A stretch of DNA of 64,000 nucleotides from an uncultured Bacteroidota bacterium (lineage in GTDB: Bacteria > Bacteroidota > Bacteroidia > Flavobacteriales > Flavobacteriaceae): contig CACPQA010000007.1 in assembly GCA_902635965.1 (NCBI GenBank), positions 1 to 64,000 on the forward strand. The letters run 5' to 3'. The notes beneath the pieces were generated by a model. That model saw nothing but the letters and a program-made list of their open reading frames with translations, made no database searches and was not told the DNA's origin. Positions 54,043 through 63,253 of the stretch are shown here, in pieces. Made by a program: the position numbers and the translations under genes. Position 1 is the first letter of the stretch, and every line of letters begins with the position of its first letter.

Positions 54043-55098
54043 TTATACTCTATTTAATTTTAAAGGAGTTGTTCTCCCAGAGTTCCATTGAGGAACATAA
54101 ATATTTTCATCATCATCTATACAAACGTCGTGTGGATTAAGGAAACTACGATCATCATAAACAGGTTTATTAATTATTCCATTTTTATATGATGGTTTAC
54201 CTCCTCCTGGGAGTGATACTACTTTATTATTTTTATCTAAAACTGCAATCATTCCGTCATAGTTCCACCAATTGTAGGTGTTAATAATAGCAAAATAAAG
54301 ATTGTCTCCTTTAATAACCGGTCTACACATCCAATAACCAGGTAGGGAAACAGTTTCTAAATGTTTTCCACCCAAGGTAAATCTTTTGAATTCATTTTTT
54401 GTTCTAGATGAAATAAGTAGAGTTGGATTTTGATTAAATCGGCTATCCAGTGTTATCCCATGACAACAATCAAAGTGATTTTTACCACTCCCTTTACCTC
54501 CAAAATGTCCTAAATAATTTCCTTTTTGGTCATATTTTATAATAAAATCTTTACCATAACCGTCTGCAACATAAATATCACCGTTAGGTGCAATCGCTGT
54601 CTCAGTTGGCTTGAAATCGTCCTGTGAAGAATATTCCTTAATTTCTTTTGGGTAAAAAATTTCGAGAATTAATTTTCCATTTAAGTCAGTTTTACAAACC
54701 CTATGCAAGTCCGGATCAGTAATGTATAAAAATTCAGTACCACCTTCATTACTTAATGTCAAACCATGGGCACCATTAAAACCTACACTCCATCCATCTA
54801 AAACCTTTCCATCATTGTTATAGACCAAAATATTGTTTTTTTTATGAGTTGTTGTCATAAACAATCTTCCCTTTTTATCCATAACCATTTCATGACAATG
54901 GTGAACTGGATGAATATTGACATTTTGTTTACTCCAGCGTTTATCAACTTTATAGGTAAATCCGTTATGTCCAACTGTATTTTCTAATGATTTGCTTTTA
55001 TTTGCAATTGAGAATGTTTTATCAGCTGAAGCAATACCTAGCCCAACAATAGCTGAATTTCTTAAAAAATTTCTTCTTGAATTATTATTTTTTTTCAT
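54043..55098 (-). CDS. Tat-exported six-bladed beta-propeller protein (NHL-like)
   Basis: The 351-aa protein has a twin-arginine signal (SRRNFLRN at 7-14) and then repeated strands of the NHL/SMP-30-like propeller type: GRLFMTTTHKKNNILVYNNDGKVLDGW, NGDIYVADGYGKDFIIKYDQKGNYLGHFGG, and ENIYVPQWNSGRTTPLKL. A HPVHHCHEM cluster near residue 63 and DCCHGIT may bind metal. Similar proteins include peptidylamidoglycolate lyase-like domains, but assignment is uncertain. Its start overlaps the DUF1501 stop by four bases. Confidence 0.85.
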   Translation of the reverse strand: MKKNNNSRRNFLRNSAIVGLGIASADKTFSIANKSKSLENTVGHNGFTYKVDKRWSKQNVNIHPVHHCHEMVMDKKGRLFMTTTHKKNNILVYNNDGKVLDGWSVGFNGAHGLTLSNEGGTEFLYITDPDLHRVCKTDLNGKLILEIFYPKEIKEYSSQDDFKPTETAIAPNGDIYVADGYGKDFIIKYDQKGNYLGHFGGKGSGKNHFDCCHGITLDSRFNQNPTLLISSRTKNEFKRFTLGGKHLETVSLPGYWMCRPVIKGDNLYFAIINTYNWWNYDGMIAVLDKNNKVVSLPGGGKPSYKNGIINKPVYDDRSFLNPHDVCIDDDENIYVPQWNSGRTTPLKLNRV

Positions 55099-56552
55099 AC
55101 AAGTATATCATTTACAATTTTTCCGTGAACATCGGTTAATCTGTATCTCCTACCCTGGTGTTTGAATGTTAATCTTTCGTGATCGAGACCTAAAAGATGT
55201 AGAATTGTAGCTTGAAAATCATGAACATGCACCGGGTTTTCTCTTAAATTATAGCCAAATTCATCAGTTGCCCCATAGGTAATACCTTTTTTAACACCAG
55301 CCCCAGCCATAAAAATAGTAAAACATCTAGGATGATGATCCCTACCATAACCAGGATCTAGAATGTTTCCTTGAGTATAGTTTGTCCTTCCAAATTCTCC
55401 ACCCCAAATCACCAGTGTATCTTCTAAAAGACCCCTTTGTTTTAGATCCATAATAAGTGCGGCAGATGGCTGATCAGTATCCTTACATTGTATTTTTAAT
55501 TCTTTATTTAAATTTCCATGATGGTCCCATCCTTGGTGATAAAGTTGAACAAATTTGACATCCTTTTCGATTAGCTTTCTTGCGAGTAAACAGTTAGCAG
55601 CAAATGTTCCAGGGTTTTTACTATCTTCTCCATACATGTCAAAAATATAGTCTGGTTCGTTAGAAACGTCCATAACTTCAGGGACAGAGGTCTGCATTCT
55701 GTAGGCCATTTCATATTGAGACATCCTAGATAAAATCTCAGGATCACCTATGTCTCGGTAATTATCGTCTTCTAGTTTCTTTAAATATTCTAATTGTTCC
55801 CTTCTTAAATCACCTGTAACACCTGGGGGATTTTGTAAATAAAGAACAGCATCTTTTCCAGATCTAAATTGAACACCTTGGTATTTTGATGGTAAAAATC
55901 CATTACCCCAAGAACGGGCATAGAGTGGTTGACCTTGTTTATCTTTTGTAACTAGTACAACAAACTCAGGTAAATTTTTATTATCGGAACCTAAACCATA
56001 ACTAATCCATGATCCCATAGAGGGTCTTCCAGGTAGGTTTGAACCTGTTTGAATAAACGTAACAGCCGGATCATGATTGATTTCTTCTGTGTACATCGAC
56101 TTTACAAAACATAGTTCATCGACAATTTTTGATGTATATGGCATTAACTCACTGACCCAAGCTCCACTTTGACCATATTGTTTAAAATCATAAATAGATG
56201 AAACTAAAGGAAAAGATGCCTGACCCGCACTCATACCTGTCAGTCTTTGTCCACCTCTTACGCTGGGGGGAAGTTCTTTACCGTGCATCTTTGTAAGAAG
56301 AGGTTTGTGATCGAAAAGATCAATCTGGGAGGGCGCACCACTTTGAAATAAATATATTATTCTTTTTGCCTTTGCTGGAAAATGAGGTAATTGTGGAGGA
56401 AGAGTTGTATTATTGAGATTTGAAATACCGTCAAAAGCTCTGGCAGGACTTATTAAGGAACCCAGAGTAAGAGCACCAAGTCCAAGTGAAGTTTTAGTTA
56501 AAAAATCCCTCCTAGAAAACTTTTCGTTATGATGATGGTGATTACAATTCAT
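55095..56552 (-). CDS. DUF1501 family protein, Tat-exported (alkaline-phosphatase-like fold)
   Basis: The 485-aa protein opens with a His cluster, then a Tat signal with SRRDFLTK at residues 13-20. The DUF1501 family is related to sulfatases and phosphatases; visible motifs include SGAPSQIDLFDHKP, LVIWGGEFGRTNYTQG and GRDHHPRCFTIFMAGAGV, in which the Asp, Glu and His residues could bind metal. The function of the family is unproven. It lies between the DUF1553 gene (8 bases) and the propeller gene (overlap of four), a combination first noted in planctomycetes. Confidence 0.92.
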   Translation of the reverse strand: MNCNHHHHNEKFSRRDFLTKTSLGLGALTLGSLISPARAFDGISNLNNTTLPPQLPHFPAKAKRIIYLFQSGAPSQIDLFDHKPLLTKMHGKELPPSVRGGQRLTGMSAGQASFPLVSSIYDFKQYGQSGAWVSELMPYTSKIVDELCFVKSMYTEEINHDPAVTFIQTGSNLPGRPSMGSWISYGLGSDNKNLPEFVVLVTKDKQGQPLYARSWGNGFLPSKYQGVQFRSGKDAVLYLQNPPGVTGDLRREQLEYLKKLEDDNYRDIGDPEILSRMSQYEMAYRMQTSVPEVMDVSNEPDYIFDMYGEDSKNPGTFAANCLLARKLIEKDVKFVQLYHQGWDHHGNLNKELKIQCKDTDQPSAALIMDLKQRGLLEDTLVIWGGEFGRTNYTQGNILDPGYGRDHHPRCFTIFMAGAGVKKGITYGATDEFGYNLRENPVHVHDFQATILHLLGLDHERLTFKHQGRRYRLTDVHGKIVNDILV

Positions 56553-56560
56553 ATTTTGAT

Positions 56561-59500
56561 TTATCTTTTCATATAAACTTCATCATGGTTGAGCATTACA
56601 TTTGCTACCATGGAAAGTGCTGCGGTTTTATATAAATTTAAGGTTTTATCTCTAGGTTTTTTTCCATTTTTAAAAATATTGTATGCAAGTTTAGGGTTTT
56701 GCTTGAATTTTTTAAGCTGATCGTCATATAATTTTCTAAGTAATTCTATTTCCTTATCTCTAGGTTTTCTTGAGGTGCATAGACGGAAACCATGCTTTAT
56801 TGATTCATCAATAGAGGAAGGCTTTTCCTTTTGAATCCTCTCTGCAAGAATTCTTGATGCCTCGACAAATTGAGGATCATTCAATAAAACAAGTGCCTGC
56901 AGAGGTGTGTTGGTTATTTCTCTTTTTACTGTACAAACCTCTCTTGTTGGTGCATCAAAAGTAGACATAGAAGGAGGTGGGTTTGTTCGTCTTATAAATG
57001 TGTACATGCTTCTTCGATATAAACTATCACCAGTTGACTCTTTGTAATTTAAAAGTTTAATTGAAAAATTAGATTTTTCTTTCCATAGACCTTTGGGCTG
57101 ATACGGTTTAACACTTTTTCCACCAACATGTTTTACAAGTAACCCGCTAGCTGCTAATGCATTGTCTCTGATCATTTCAGCTGGAAGTCGGTAACTGTTA
57201 CTTCTAGATAGGAGTATATTGTCGGGATCAATTTCGACTTGCTTTTGACTTGGTTTAGAAGATTGCATGTAGGAGTGTGATGTTACCATTAATCTTAGTA
57301 AATCCCTGATATCCCAATCCTTTTCCATGAAATAGTTGGATAGATATTCAAGTAAATTAGGATGTGATGGAAGTTGTCCTTGAACCCCAAAGTCACCAGG
57401 AGTATTTACAATACCCCTGCCAAAAATCATTTGCCAATACCTGTTGACTGCAACTCTAGCAGTCAATGGATTTTTCTTATCGAATATCCATTTGGATAGA
57501 CCCAGTCTGTTTTTGGGCATTTCAGCAGACATTTTGGGAAGTTTAGACGGAACATCTGCCTCAACTTCATAACTAGGTGATTGGTAACTTCCTCTGTCAT
57601 AAAGAAAAGTCTTTCTTTTATCTTTCATCTCCTCCATGACCATAATCGTCTTGACATCAGAGATGTTTTTTAGCCACTGTTTTTTTAAATTTTGAATTTG
57701 ATTTTTAATTTTTTTTGTGGATATGTCATTGTAAACTAAATGCTCAACTTTATCTACATCATCTAAAAGCTTTTCGTCTATGTTGTATGCATTGTATAAA
57801 TTTTTTAATTCATAAGAACTTATTGATTTGTTAAAAATAAATAGTTCGTCCATTAAGCCTTCGACCCAACCATTATCTCCCGAGGAAAAATCTCCTGATG
57901 CTCCAATTTTGAGTGCTTGTTCTTGAAGGTAAATTCCGCTACTTGAAACGGGTAGTATTGATTTTTTTAAATTGTCAAAAACTACTTTTTTATTAATTTT
58001 TTCACCATTTAAGAATAAATTAATACCTGAAGAGTTTCCACTACCGTCATATGAAAAAGCTATGTGATACCAGTTGTTTACTTTCAAGGAGTCAACTGAT
58101 TTAACATGAATGGCGTCACCAGGTAGAGAACTAACAAGCCTTAGATTCAAATAATTTTTATCATCTAGGATTAAATCCCATCCTCTCCACCAAGAGTTTT
58201 TTCCACCGGTAGTAGTAAGTAAACTCTGGGTAAAACCTTTTTTTCTTTTTATAGTTTTAAACCAAAAAGCTCCAGAAAATGAATCTGTCCACTCAAAGTT
58301 TGGGACCTTTTCAACAAATACTTGATTACTGCCATCGAATTCCAATGCATTACCTTGTATGCCTTTTTTAAGCTTTTGATTAGTGTAAGAAGTGATATCT
58401 CGACTATTGTCAATAATATAATCTGTTTCACGCCCAAAAGAACCTTGAACTATAATTGTTTTATCATCACTTATTACTTTCTGTTTAATTATTTTATCAA
58501 AAGAAACTTTTTCAATTATATTTTTTTTGGATACAGCGCTAGATTCAAAATTTGAAAGCTTATCTGCGTATTTATAAAAATTATTTAATTCGGATATCTT
58601 AGCACTTAACTCCTTCTGCTTGGCATCAATTGCAACTTCTAATTTGTTCAATTTTTTTTCAGTTTTCTGATCAGGTAGAAAAAGTAAGGGTCCAAAATCT
58701 CCATCATCGCCAGTCATTCCAATTTCTCTAGTTTGGTTAAAAAATGCTGATAGTTGATAATAATCTTTTTGAGAAATTGGATCAAATTTGTGATCATGAC
58801 ACTTTGCACACATAAGTGTTAGTCCCATTACGGCTGTACCTAAAGTTTCTGTTCTATCGAAAACGTAATTCAAACGCCACTCTTCATCAATGACACCTCC
58901 CTCGGCTGTCATGGGATTATTTCTATTAAATGCGGTAGCCAATTTCTCTTCTTTGGTAGCGTTTTCTCTCATATCACCGCTGAGTTGAACAGAAACAAAT
59001 TCATCGTAAGGTGTATTGTTTTTAAATGCTTTTATTACCCAATCTCTCCAAGGCCACATAGTCCTTATGCCATCTGCATGAAGCCCGTGAGAATCAGCGT
59101 ACCTAGAAACATCTAACCAATCCATCGTTAATCTTTCTGCATGCTCATCACTTTCGAGGAGTCTATTTACAACATTTAAGTATGTATTTTTGTCGTTTGA
59201 CTTAACAAAAGATTCAACCTCATCAATTGAGGGAGGTAAACCGGTCAAATCGAAATATAACCTTCTAATTAATTTTTCTTTAGAAGAGATAGGAGAAAAC
59301 TCCAGTCCCTTTGTTTTAAGTTTTTTTGAAATAAAATAATCAATTGGATTTTTATATTGATCTGATGATGAGCTTGATACATGTTGTATTGGTAAAAAAG
59401 ACCAATGTTCTTTCCACTCTGCTCCTTGTTCAATCCATTTTAAAAGGATTGCTTTTTCGGTATTTGTCAAACTTAAATTAGATTCAGGAGTTGGCATTAC

Positions 59501-59815
59501 TTCATCGGGATCATTTGATAAAATTCTGTGGGCCATTTCACTGCCGCTAATACTTCCGGGATCTATAGCCGTTCTTCCACTAGATAATTTCATAAATGCA
59601 GTCTTTTCTTGATCTAACCTAAGTCCAGCTCTTCTTGATTTTTCGTCAGGTCCATGGCAAGAGTAACATCTATCGGAAAGTATTGGTTTTACATGATAAT
59701 TGAAATCAACTTTTTCTGGAATTTGGTCATATTTAACCTCAACCTCTTTGGGTACTGTAAGTGTACATCCATATAAAAGAAGGAGCAAAATAAAAGTTAA
59801 ATATCTCATACCCAT
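56561..59815 (-). CDS. PSCyt1/DUF1549/LamG/DUF1553 multidomain lipoprotein
   Basis: This 1084-aa exported protein has a lipobox at Cys17 (LLYGC). Domains in order: a planctomycete cytochrome-type segment with Cys50-x2-Cys53-His54; DUF1549 (about 155-360), which contains a second haem-type motif Cys336-x2-Cys339-His340; a LamG-like jellyroll (about 490-690); and DUF1553 (about 785-1070). Two c-type haem motifs imply electron transfer in the periplasm. The target could be a glycan bound by the LamG part. It is the first gene after a 161-base gap with its own -7 box. Confidence 0.92.
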   Translation of the reverse strand: MGMRYLTFILLLLLYGCTLTVPKEVEVKYDQIPEKVDFNYHVKPILSDRCYSCHGPDEKSRRAGLRLDQEKTAFMKLSSGRTAIDPGSISGSEMAHRILSNDPDEVMPTPESNLSLTNTEKAILLKWIEQGAEWKEHWSFLPIQHVSSSSSDQYKNPIDYFISKKLKTKGLEFSPISSKEKLIRRLYFDLTGLPPSIDEVESFVKSNDKNTYLNVVNRLLESDEHAERLTMDWLDVSRYADSHGLHADGIRTMWPWRDWVIKAFKNNTPYDEFVSVQLSGDMRENATKEEKLATAFNRNNPMTAEGGVIDEEWRLNYVFDRTETLGTAVMGLTLMCAKCHDHKFDPISQKDYYQLSAFFNQTREIGMTGDDGDFGPLLFLPDQKTEKKLNKLEVAIDAKQKELSAKISELNNFYKYADKLSNFESSAVSKKNIIEKVSFDKIIKQKVISDDKTIIVQGSFGRETDYIIDNSRDITSYTNQKLKKGIQGNALEFDGSNQVFVEKVPNFEWTDSFSGAFWFKTIKRKKGFTQSLLTTTGGKNSWWRGWDLILDDKNYLNLRLVSSLPGDAIHVKSVDSLKVNNWYHIAFSYDGSGNSSGINLFLNGEKINKKVVFDNLKKSILPVSSSGIYLQEQALKIGASGDFSSGDNGWVEGLMDELFIFNKSISSYELKNLYNAYNIDEKLLDDVDKVEHLVYNDISTKKIKNQIQNLKKQWLKNISDVKTIMVMEEMKDKRKTFLYDRGSYQSPSYEVEADVPSKLPKMSAEMPKNRLGLSKWIFDKKNPLTARVAVNRYWQMIFGRGIVNTPGDFGVQGQLPSHPNLLEYLSNYFMEKDWDIRDLLRLMVTSHSYMQSSKPSQKQVEIDPDNILLSRSNSYRLPAEMIRDNALAASGLLVKHVGGKSVKPYQPKGLWKEKSNFSIKLLNYKESTGDSLYRRSMYTFIRRTNPPPSMSTFDAPTREVCTVKREITNTPLQALVLLNDPQFVEASRILAERIQKEKPSSIDESIKHGFRLCTSRKPRDKEIELLRKLYDDQLKKFKQNPKLAYNIFKNGKKPRDKTLNLYKTAALSMVANVMLNHDEVYMKR

Positions 59816-59976
59816 TAATGAAAAGCTAATTTACTAAAAAACACACATTTATCTACGTTTTCAAATCTATTGACTAAGTCCAATGAATTTTCATGATTGC
59901 AATAACTTAACACTATATGTTATTTGTTTTACTTATTAAAAAAATTTTTCTTATAATTAAAATCATACTACGAGAT
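59816..59976. other. 161-base intergenic gap with possible promoter
   Basis: This AT-rich gap separates the FG-GAP pair from the DUF1553 operon. On the minus strand TAGATTTG at 59869-59862 matches TAnnTTTG and would start the DUF1553 transcript about 40 bases before its ATG. No TTG at the right spacing and no terminator hairpin were seen. Confidence 0.4.
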
Positions 59977-62900
59977 TTATTTTAGGGAAGCAGCTTTCAA
60001 AGAATATATGTAATCATTATTTGAAAATATCAATTGGTTGTCATCAAAATCTAAAATAGCTCTATAATCTTTACTAATTGGTAAGGGAAGGTTTTTTGTA
60101 TTTTTAAAATACATTTTTTCTGTATCTAAATCCAATAATAATCCCCCAGGATTAGCACTAGAAAATCCAAGTTCAGTAACATATTTACTAAAATTACCTA
60201 CATAAATTAAATCATTTGAATTTTTAAAAAATTTAAAATCCTCAATGCAACTAAGTTGTGCTGAAGGAGGTAAAGCATATTTTTTAAAGCTTCCTTCTTT
60301 ATTTATAAAAATTGAAGATTCAAGATCATAAATATATTTTATCTCAAGAATATCGTTTTCCCCCTTACCTGTTAGAGATTTAATATCTTTAATTTTTGAA
60401 AAATTATTATAATTAGGAAACTTCTTTTTTAAAAAAGGTAGCTGTTTATCTAGTTTATCTTTTGATGAAAAAGGGACATATTTTCCAAAAAAATCATAAA
60501 ATATGATTGGGTCCGGTTGCTGGTTCCCATCGAAGTCATCAAGGTATAATTTTACAGGTTTTTTAATTGAAGGCTTCCATTTAAAGTTTGTCCCAGCATT
60601 TCCAGCAATTATGTCAATCTTGCCGTCTTCATTGAAATCCTTTATATCAACTACATTCCATAATCCATTTGTTCCAGAGAGTCCATACTCAAAAGTTTTA
60701 TTTATAAATTTAAAATCATCTTCCTGAATTAAAACAGTTATTGGCATCCAATCACCGACTAAAACAATGTCCTCTTTTCCATCGGAGTTAATGTCAACCC
60801 ATTTACTGTCTGTCACCATTCCATATCTTTGTTGCTGAACTGGTGATAACGTATTATCTTTGTTATTTACCAAAAAAAAGCTGTAAGGACTTAGTCCATA
60901 AAAACCAGTAATTGACCTTGATCCTACAAACAAGTCATCATAGCCATCATTATTAAAATCGGAGACTGAAACTGATGAACCGTTGGTCCTTGGGAGAAAG
61001 ATTTTAAGACGTGTGAAATTCCCCAAACCATCATTTAAATAGACACGATCCATATAATTTTTGTCTAATTCTTTATACTCGTTTCCGCCACTTACAACAT
61101 AAAGGTCAAGGTCCCCATCATTGTCTATATCAAAAGCTGCCGCGTCTGTATCTTCAAATTTATTATCCTTTTGTAAATCAAAATTTTTAACCTCGTCAAA
61201 ACCTTTATTTTTTGTAGAAAGAAAAACTCTACCTCTTTGGAATTTCGCACCCCCCATAAAAAAATCTTCAAGACCATCATTATTAAAGTCTGCTTTAACA
61301 ACTGCTGGACCTTCAAATGACAATCTTTCAGGAATTAACCTTTCTTTCTGATAATCATAATACTCAGTTTCTTCATGTTTAATCGGAAGATAACTTACAT
61401 TTAATTTAGTTGGTTTTTTAATTTTGATATCAACTTCATCTTCAAAATTATAGTCCCCTTTAGAGATGGATACACTTTGATTAGTATCCGTGATTATCTT
61501 TCTTTCTTTATGCCCATCTGGCCATCTTATAATTAAGGAGTCAATTTTTTTGTTTTCTCCCAAACCAAAAAAAACATTATGTGAAGAAGAGGACTGAAAC
61601 CCTCTAGTTGTGATATTTTCCTTAACAAGTTTATTACCATTTACATATAGTTCAATTCTCGATCCCTTTGTTACGGGATATTTAGAATTTCCAGCTAGTT
61701 TTATAGAAATAAAGTTTGATTTTTCAGTTAAATTTTCAAGAATGGTAGCCTCAGAATTCAAATTATTTAAAATGATATCTAAATCTCCATCAAGATCTAA
61801 GTCTGCGTATGCAGCACCATTGCTATAAGAGGGTACACCTGTATTAGATGAATTTACTTTTTCAAAATTTAAATCTCCATTATTCTTAAATAAAATATTT
61901 GGAATTTTAAGAGTTGGCATCTTATCAATAAGGTTTTTCTTGAGTACATCCTGCCTTGAGTTATTGTACTCTGTAAAGTCTACATTGCTTAAGTAATTAA
62001 TGTAATCTAAATCATTGGGTCGTTTAAGTATACCATTGGATATAAAAATATCTTCTTTACCGTCAGAATCAAAATCTTGTAACAAAACGCCCCAACTCCA
62101 GTCTGTTGCATGTGTATTGGTTTGAATCGCAACATCATAAAAAGTATTGTTACCACTATTAATTTGCATATGGTTTCTTGAAAATTGCTGTTCAAATCCT
62201 AAATCTTTTTTAATTCTTGATATTTTATCCAAATCCTCACCACCAGATTTCAAAAAGATTTTTGGATCGTATGGCATCATATCTGTTGTAAAAACATCTA
62301 GCTTTCCATCCTGATTTAAATCGGCAACATCAACTCCCATTGTGAAATGAGATGTATGACTCATTGACTTTTTTATTGACTCAGTAAATGTTTTGTCTTT
62401 ATTATTTATGTATATATAATCGTTTTCATGAAAATCATTCCCAACATAAAGGTCTAACCAGCCGTCATTGTTAAAATCAGTTGAAGTTAGAGCTAGTCCG
62501 TAACCCAGGGGGCTATCATAAATCTTCGACTCTTTAGTGACATCTATGAACTTTTTATCTTTTTCGTTTAATCTATTTTCAAAGAACTTGTCACCAGATA
62601 ATTCATCCGATTCTCTTCTTTTTTTTGAGCTCCCGTAGCTTCTTACAGTATGAATTGCATGGTTCATTAAATAAATGTCTAAGTCTCCATCTTTATCGTA
62701 ATCCAAAAATGTAGAATGGGTTGAAAAACCAGAAAAATCTAATCCCAATTGAGAAGAACTTTCTGTGAAAGTCATGTTTTTATTATTGATGTAAAGTAAA
62801 TTATGTGTTCCTTTTGGACTAAGAGGACTGACTTTGCAAACATATATATCTAAATACCCATCATTGTTTACATCCTCAAAGCTAACTCCATTAGACCACG

Positions 62901-63246
62901 ACACATCGGTTTTGATTCCTGATTTTAAGGTGATATCTTGAAATTTTAAATTCCCCAAGTTTAGATATAACCGGTCAGAGACTTGATTTCCTGAAAAATA
63001 AATATCCTCTAATCCGTCGTTATTTATATCTCCGATTGCCACACCTCCACCGTTATAATAGTACAAATACTCAATAATATTAACTTTCGTTTTATACGTG
63101 AGTTTATTTTTAAAATTTATTCCCGTATCTAAGTAATTTAATGTCCTAAATTTTATAGTACTTTCATCCTTCTTGTCTAACTTATTACAAAAAAGCATTA
63201 ATAAAAAAGAAGCTATTAAGAGTATATTTGATTTTTCTTTGATCAC
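59977..63246 (-). CDS. FG-GAP/VCBS repeat protein with ASPIC/UnbV domain (lipoprotein)
   Basis: The 1089-aa protein has a lipobox at Cys20 (LLMLFC). It is filled with FG-GAP-type repeats, each with a DxNxDGxxD calcium-binding loop, such as GDINNDGLEDIYFSG, DVNNDGYLDIYV and DFNNDGWLDLYVG; together they should form beta-propellers. An ASPIC/UnbV domain lies at about 502-585 (SRIELYVNGNKLVKENITTRGFQS). The family resembles animal CRTAC1. It is likely surface-exposed and adhesive or substrate-binding. It begins seven bases after the stop of a paralogue upstream. Confidence 0.92.
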   Translation of the reverse strand: MIKEKSNILLIASFLLMLFCNKLDKKDESTIKFRTLNYLDTGINFKNKLTYKTKVNIIEYLYYYNGGGVAIGDINNDGLEDIYFSGNQVSDRLYLNLGNLKFQDITLKSGIKTDVSWSNGVSFEDVNNDGYLDIYVCKVSPLSPKGTHNLLYINNKNMTFTESSSQLGLDFSGFSTHSTFLDYDKDGDLDIYLMNHAIHTVRSYGSSKKRRESDELSGDKFFENRLNEKDKKFIDVTKESKIYDSPLGYGLALTSTDFNNDGWLDLYVGNDFHENDYIYINNKDKTFTESIKKSMSHTSHFTMGVDVADLNQDGKLDVFTTDMMPYDPKIFLKSGGEDLDKISRIKKDLGFEQQFSRNHMQINSGNNTFYDVAIQTNTHATDWSWGVLLQDFDSDGKEDIFISNGILKRPNDLDYINYLSNVDFTEYNNSRQDVLKKNLIDKMPTLKIPNILFKNNGDLNFEKVNSSNTGVPSYSNGAAYADLDLDGDLDIILNNLNSEATILENLTEKSNFISIKLAGNSKYPVTKGSRIELYVNGNKLVKENITTRGFQSSSSHNVFFGLGENKKIDSLIIRWPDGHKERKIITDTNQSVSISKGDYNFEDEVDIKIKKPTKLNVSYLPIKHEETEYYDYQKERLIPERLSFEGPAVVKADFNNDGLEDFFMGGAKFQRGRVFLSTKNKGFDEVKNFDLQKDNKFEDTDAAAFDIDNDGDLDLYVVSGGNEYKELDKNYMDRVYLNDGLGNFTRLKIFLPRTNGSSVSVSDFNNDGYDDLFVGSRSITGFYGLSPYSFFLVNNKDNTLSPVQQQRYGMVTDSKWVDINSDGKEDIVLVGDWMPITVLIQEDDFKFINKTFEYGLSGTNGLWNVVDIKDFNEDGKIDIIAGNAGTNFKWKPSIKKPVKLYLDDFDGNQQPDPIIFYDFFGKYVPFSSKDKLDKQLPFLKKKFPNYNNFSKIKDIKSLTGKGENDILEIKYIYDLESSIFINKEGSFKKYALPPSAQLSCIEDFKFFKNSNDLIYVGNFSKYVTELGFSSANPGGLLLDLDTEKMYFKNTKNLPLPISKDYRAILDFDDNQLIFSNNDYIYSLKAASLK

Positions 63247-63253
63247 AATAATT

